From Candidatus Paracaedibacteraceae bacterium (GTDB lineage Bacteria; Pseudomonadota; Alphaproteobacteria; Paracaedibacterales; Paracaedibacteraceae): DNA of 64,000 nt. Position 1 is the stretch's first letter; the number at the start of each line of letters is the position of its first letter. Of the stretch, positions 60,523 through 64,000 are shown piece after piece. The position numbers and the translations under genes are program-made. Below the pieces are notes generated by a model that worked only from the letters and a program-made list of their open reading frames with translations, was not told the DNA's origin and did not search any database. Where the stretch lies: positions 1-64,000 of the forward strand of contig JAIBEV010000141.1 of the NCBI GenBank assembly GCA_019459505.1, read 5' to 3'.

Positions 60523-61896
60523 ATGAGTCAAGATCTTCCTTTAGTACCGGCCATCCAATGGTACGAAGGAATGTTGCTGTCACCGCAACACTTTCAACAG
60601 CTTGAATTAAGATCTCATCAAATCTTAACCGCCCATCTTAAAAATTTATCCCCCCATCACTGGGGGATTATAGACTTAGAATTTGATAGTATCACTCTTC
60701 CCACGGGTCTCTTGCGGATCAACCATGTTAAGGTAATTATGCCAGATGGATTGATTGTTGATTACACAGCTAAGCCTGAGGCTCTACAACTTCAACTAGA
60801 TCTAAGTCCATTTCAAGATGCCCTGATGGATCATCCTTGCACCGTTTATTTATGTATTCCAGAAATGATTCAAGGGTCTTCTCCCATTACTGGTGAATGG
60901 CCTCGCTATATAGCCACAGAAGGTGATGATGTTCTTGATTATAATGCAGCCGACAATGTGATTCATATGCCGCGTTTGCAACCCAAATTATCACTAATTG
61001 TGGCGGATGCACCACCAGCCCGCTATACAAGTATTCCGATTGCCAAGCTTGACTATAGTGATGAGGTTTATTCTTTAGCCCCTTACATGGCCCCTTGCTT
61101 TACGATTCCATCTCGCAGTCCGTTGGGTGAAAAATGTGCTAAGATGCTGCGTCGTTTTCGAGAAAAAGCAGCCTTTTTATCTGAAAAATGGCAAACACAG
61201 ATTGGAACACCCTTAGTCGGAGAAACGTCCGCTCAGCTTAAACCCATCGTTGAAAGCTTGCCTCTTTTGGAACCCTTGCTTCATGCGGGCAAAGCCCATC
61301 CTGAGGAAATCCATCGCACGCTATGTATGGTAGCCGGCAAAATGTCCACCTTACGACTTGGGCAAATCCCTCCTGTTTTTCCAAGCTATAACCATAATGA
61401 GATTCTCAACAGTTGCTTGCCGTTACTAGAGTGGTCCACCATGATTGCTGAAAGTTTGGAAAAAGCGTTCAGCGTGGTTCTCTTTGGCCATCAAGAAAAT
61501 TATTTCTCGGTTAAGCTACAACCTGAGATCTTGACTCAACGTCTTATGATTGGTCTCAAAGGTAGTAGTACCTTGACAGAAAGAGAACTGATTGATTGGA
61601 TGAAAGACGCCATCATTGTCAGTGAATCCATGTTGGAATCGGTGCGTGTGCGCCGTATTGTGGGTGCCCCCCGGCAGGTTATGGATAACAGTGAGATCAA
61701 TGATTTAATGCCCGGCCGAGACATCGTTATGTTTGGTATTAAAACTGACAATGCGTTTGTCTCCGCCAATGAACGGCTCTACATCTTTAATCCCGCTGAC
61801 ATTCCTGAGAAGCGCCCATCCGAAGCGGTACTTTATTTACGTCACTCCGAATTGAGTCGGGATATAGTCAAGCAAATTGAGGAAGCAGGAATCTAA
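60523..61896 (+). CDS. tssK: Type VI secretion baseplate protein TssK
   Basis: The start at 60523 (MSQDLPLVPAIQWYEGMLLS) has AAGGA upstream and matches the TssK N terminus; longer in-frame starts to 60412 are unlikely. The 457-residue protein has the family motifs WYEGMLLSPQHFQQLELRSH and ARYTSIPIAKL-like segments, plus SLPLLEPLLHAGKAHPEEIH. TssK trimers connect the T6SS baseplate wedges to the membrane complex. It lies 24 bases ahead of tssL. Confidence 0.94.
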   Translation: MSQDLPLVPAIQWYEGMLLSPQHFQQLELRSHQILTAHLKNLSPHHWGIIDLEFDSITLPTGLLRINHVKVIMPDGLIVDYTAKPEALQLQLDLSPFQDALMDHPCTVYLCIPEMIQGSSPITGEWPRYIATEGDDVLDYNAADNVIHMPRLQPKLSLIVADAPPARYTSIPIAKLDYSDEVYSLAPYMAPCFTIPSRSPLGEKCAKMLRRFREKAAFLSEKWQTQIGTPLVGETSAQLKPIVESLPLLEPLLHAGKAHPEEIHRTLCMVAGKMSTLRLGQIPPVFPSYNHNEILNSCLPLLEWSTMIAESLEKAFSVVLFGHQENYFSVKLQPEILTQRLMIGLKGSSTLTERELIDWMKDAIIVSESMLESVRVRRIVGAPRQVMDNSEINDLMPGRDIVMFGIKTDNAFVSANERLYIFNPADIPEKRPSEAVLYLRHSELSRDIVKQIEEAGI

Positions 61897-61920
61897 GAAA
61901 TTGGAAAGAAATGAGTAAAA

Positions 61921-62760
61921 ATGACAATTGATGCATCCGCGATCACCCAGAACTTTCTAATGCAAAACTTTCAAGAGTTTTACAGAGAACTACTTATACA
62001 AAAAGAAATTGCCCTACGCACTTTAGAAGATATGCCGGATATGCCCTCCTCAGAAACATCGACTAAAGTTGAGGACTCTCTTTCAAATGCTGAGCCACCA
62101 CAAAATATAAAAATTGAGACTATCACCGATTCAATTCAATATACCTTTCGAATAATATTCGAGCGTTTTTCGTTGAACGCTCAGAATCAAGTAGGTGAAT
62201 TTGCTATTAGCCATTTCCAAGATGCCTTGTATGCCATGGTCGCGCTATTGGATGAGATCTTTCTATCTTTTTCTTGGGTGGGTAAGGAACGCTGGGAGAG
62301 AAATTTGATGGAGAAGCAAATTTTCCATACTCAAATCGCCGGCGAGCTAGTTTTTCGCAAAATTGATGACTTATTGGCCGGCAATGATCCTGTTCGCAAT
62401 GATGTGGCGAACATTTACATGATGATTTTATCGCTTGGTTTCAAGGGTAAATACAGAGATCAAGATGCTGAAAATCAAGTCACTTGGTATCGTCATGAGC
62501 TTTATAAAATGATTAATCGGCATGCCCCCCTTCTGTTTAGTGTGGGACGCGATTACCTTATTCCAGAATGTTACGATCATGTTATTTCCATGCCCGCCGG
62601 CAAAGGGATTCCTGATGTTCGCAGCTGGGTTTCAGCTTTTGCAGCAATCTTACTTGTATTTATCGTTGTTTCCTCTTTCTTATGGTTCAAACTTGTTAAA
62701 GACATGGATGATGCCTTAGGGCAAATTTTGACTCAAGCACAAAAGTTAGGCTTATCATGA
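61921..62760 (+). CDS. tssL: Type VI secretion inner-membrane protein TssL (DotU/IcmH-like)
   Basis: The 279-residue protein is a DotU-type cytoplasmic helical domain followed by a single C-terminal membrane helix (FAAILLVFIVVSSFLWFKLV, residues ~240-260). Typical segments are FAISHFQDALYAMVALLDEI, FLSFSWVGKERWERNLMEKQ and LILGLGFKGKYR-like (here ILSLGFKGKYRDQ). There is no OmpA-like peptidoglycan-binding extension, so envelope anchoring would need another protein. It pairs with TssM; the four-base overlap (ATGA) with tssM fits that. Confidence 0.93.
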   Translation: MTIDASAITQNFLMQNFQEFYRELLIQKEIALRTLEDMPDMPSSETSTKVEDSLSNAEPPQNIKIETITDSIQYTFRIIFERFSLNAQNQVGEFAISHFQDALYAMVALLDEIFLSFSWVGKERWERNLMEKQIFHTQIAGELVFRKIDDLLAGNDPVRNDVANIYMMILSLGFKGKYRDQDAENQVTWYRHELYKMINRHAPLLFSVGRDYLIPECYDHVISMPAGKGIPDVRSWVSAFAAILLVFIVVSSFLWFKLVKDMDDALGQILTQAQKLGLS

Positions 62761-64000
62761 AGATCTTTATGGATTTTATTTCAGGATTGAATGCATATCT
62801 TCACATTCTGGTGATTGTGAGTTCCATTATAGCCCTTTTATTGATGTTACTGTTTCTATATTTTACGTCTCGCAAAGTAAAAACAGAAATCGATAAACGT
62901 GTCCCGGCAGGGAGTCAAAATGCAACAGAAAATTTGCAGCCTGCTGAGGATCAAACTCCGCCTTGGGGCGGCTTGCTATCCCGCTATTTAACTCTTAAGG
63001 GATACTTTAAAGTTGGTGATCTCAGCCTTATTTTTCTTAGAGCCTTAGATATGCTAAAGGATCGCCTTGATACAGTCAACTATAAGTACTTTTTGCCGTG
63101 GTATCTAATAATTGGACCATCTGGCTCTGGTAAAACAAGCTTGATGAATCGCAGCGATTTTGTTTTACCCTTAGGCAAACCTAATTTCGATATTAATGAA
63201 GATAATCCGGGTATCCGCTGGTGGTTTCTAAACCGGGGTATTGTTATCGATATTCGGGGCGACTTTTTAATCAAATCCCGCGGAACGGATGCGGATGAAC
63301 GCGGCTGGCAAACCGTCATCAATCTTTTAACACGATACCGACATCGCCGGCCCTTGGATGGGATTATTCTCACAATTCCAGCCACAGAACTGTATGGAAA
63401 AAACAAGCTATCACCGGAAGAAATCAGTGATCGGGCACGCTACATGGGGCAAAAATTAATTGCGGCTCAGAATTATATGGGATTAAGAATTCCTGTGTAT
63501 GTTGTCATAACCAAAACAGATATTGTGCCTGGTTTTAAAAATTTCTGTAGTAGTATTCCTGCTGATAACCGTCATAATATGATTGGCTGGTCATCCCCTT
63601 ATACCGTTGGAACAGCTTATTCAAGCAGTTGGGTTGCGGAAGCCTTCGGCCATATCAAAAATGCACTGACCCGCCTTAAACTTGAAATTTTAGGCCAGGG
63701 AACAGATGAATTGGACCGTGATGGAGTGTTTATTTTCCCCTCAGAGCTGATGCACTTGCAAAAGCCCCTCTCAATTTATATGAGCCACATCTTTAAAATC
63801 ACGTCCTACGATGAAGCCTTGATGTTACGGGGAATTTATTTCTGTGGAGACAGTGGAACTCATCTGAATGTTGAACAACTTAATACATTCACACAACCCA
63901 CCGAACAGGAATCTATCATCCATACGCCTATCGGCGCCTTAGAAGGCGATAAGGGACTCCCGCACGCCGAAAGCCCCATCTTCTTTTTTAATGAAGTTTT
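62757..64000 (+). CDS. tssM: Type VI secretion membrane-complex protein TssM (IcmF-like), N-terminal part
   Basis: The reading frame is open from the ATG at 62757 to the window edge (414 codons). After two closely spaced N-terminal membrane segments (LHILVIVSSIIALLLMLLFL), the cytoplasmic domain has a Walker A motif, IIGPSGSGKTSLM (~118-130), and the IcmF segments NPGIRWWFLNRGIVIDIRGD, PLDGIILTIPATEL and VYVVITKTDIVPGF. TssM spans the periplasm and, with TssL and TssJ, forms the membrane channel complex. The C-terminal periplasmic part lies outside the window. Confidence 0.95.
   Translation, partial: MKIFMDFISGLNAYLHILVIVSSIIALLLMLLFLYFTSRKVKTEIDKRVPAGSQNATENLQPAEDQTPPWGGLLSRYLTLKGYFKVGDLSLIFLRALDMLKDRLDTVNYKYFLPWYLIIGPSGSGKTSLMNRSDFVLPLGKPNFDINEDNPGIRWWFLNRGIVIDIRGDFLIKSRGTDADERGWQTVINLLTRYRHRRPLDGIILTIPATELYGKNKLSPEEISDRARYMGQKLIAAQNYMGLRIPVYVVITKTDIVPGFKNFCSSIPADNRHNMIGWSSPYTVGTAYSSSWVAEAFGHIKNALTRLKLEILGQGTDELDRDGVFIFPSELMHLQKPLSIYMSHIFKITSYDEALMLRGIYFCGDSGTHLNVEQLNTFTQPTEQESIIHTPIGALEGDKGLPHAESPIFFFNEV

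Noticed and set aside
1-64000. CRISPR arrays, rRNA genes, tmRNA, prophage modules
   Set aside because: No regularly spaced direct repeats, no rRNA-like sequence, and no phage structural genes were recognised while reading the window. Only one tRNA was found.

Overview
The window looks like the chromosome of an AT-rich, Gram-negative alphaproteobacterium that lives in or on eukaryotic cells. Core genes give the class: pdhA-pdhB-pdhC in the alphaproteobacterial E1-alpha/E1-beta form, hup followed by tRNA-Val, and lgt followed by a MidA-like methyltransferase and pgeF. The accessory genes give the lifestyle: secreted proteins with an F-box, Sel1 repeats, leucine-rich repeats and a deaminase-like zinc motif, three unrelated secreted proteases, MgtC, and a type VI secretion system (T6SS). 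An amoeba- or protist-associated member of Holosporales (Paracaedibacter/Odyssella-like) would fit. That placement is inference, because no 16S rRNA or other taxonomic marker is present.

Layout. 1-2.1 kb: edge of an IS3-type transposase, two tandem paralogous lipoproteins and a serine-recombinase remnant. 2.2-19 kb: an accessory region of small stress proteins (KGG repeat, two DUF2383-like helical bundles) and many signal-peptide proteins of unknown function, including the F-box protein, the Sel1 protein, a decayed 3.8-kb autotransporter and a candidate secreted deaminase. 19-30 kb: core metabolism and Mg2+ handling (pdhCBA, an AmpG-like permease, MgtC, maeB, mgtE, aminopeptidase P). 30-38.7 kb: a frameshifted trypsin-like protease, RNase R, an LptM-like lipoprotein too short for most gene callers, tRNA-Val, HU, the lgt operon and a papain-like protease. 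38.7-54.9 kb: a nearly complete aryl polyene (APE) cluster. 55-58 kb: a leucine-rich-repeat protein and a subtilisin-like protease. 58-64 kb: alanine dehydrogenase and part of a T6SS locus (tssA divergent from tssK-tssL-tssM; tssM runs off the edge).

How the genes work together. The APE genes follow the order apeC to apeR with overlapping or nearly touching ends. Together they should load an aromatic starter (acyl-ACP ligase ApeH, perhaps fed by the embedded ammonia-lyase), extend it with the ApeO/ApeC and ApeR ketosynthases, process it with the ApeQ reductase and ApeI/ApeP dehydratases, and move the lipid-anchored pigment outward with ApeJ, ApeL, ApeM and ApeN. The Sfp-type phosphopantetheinyl transferase, divergent from the cluster, would activate its two carrier proteins. 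No methyltransferase of the ApeB kind is visible.

The best candidates for undescribed biology are the secreted protein with a C-S-E/P-C-x-x-C motif (16.4-18.2 kb), the F-box protein with an apparently duplicated F-box unit plus C-terminal helical repeats (4.75-6.0 kb), and the secreted protein pair at 7.3-9.7 kb.
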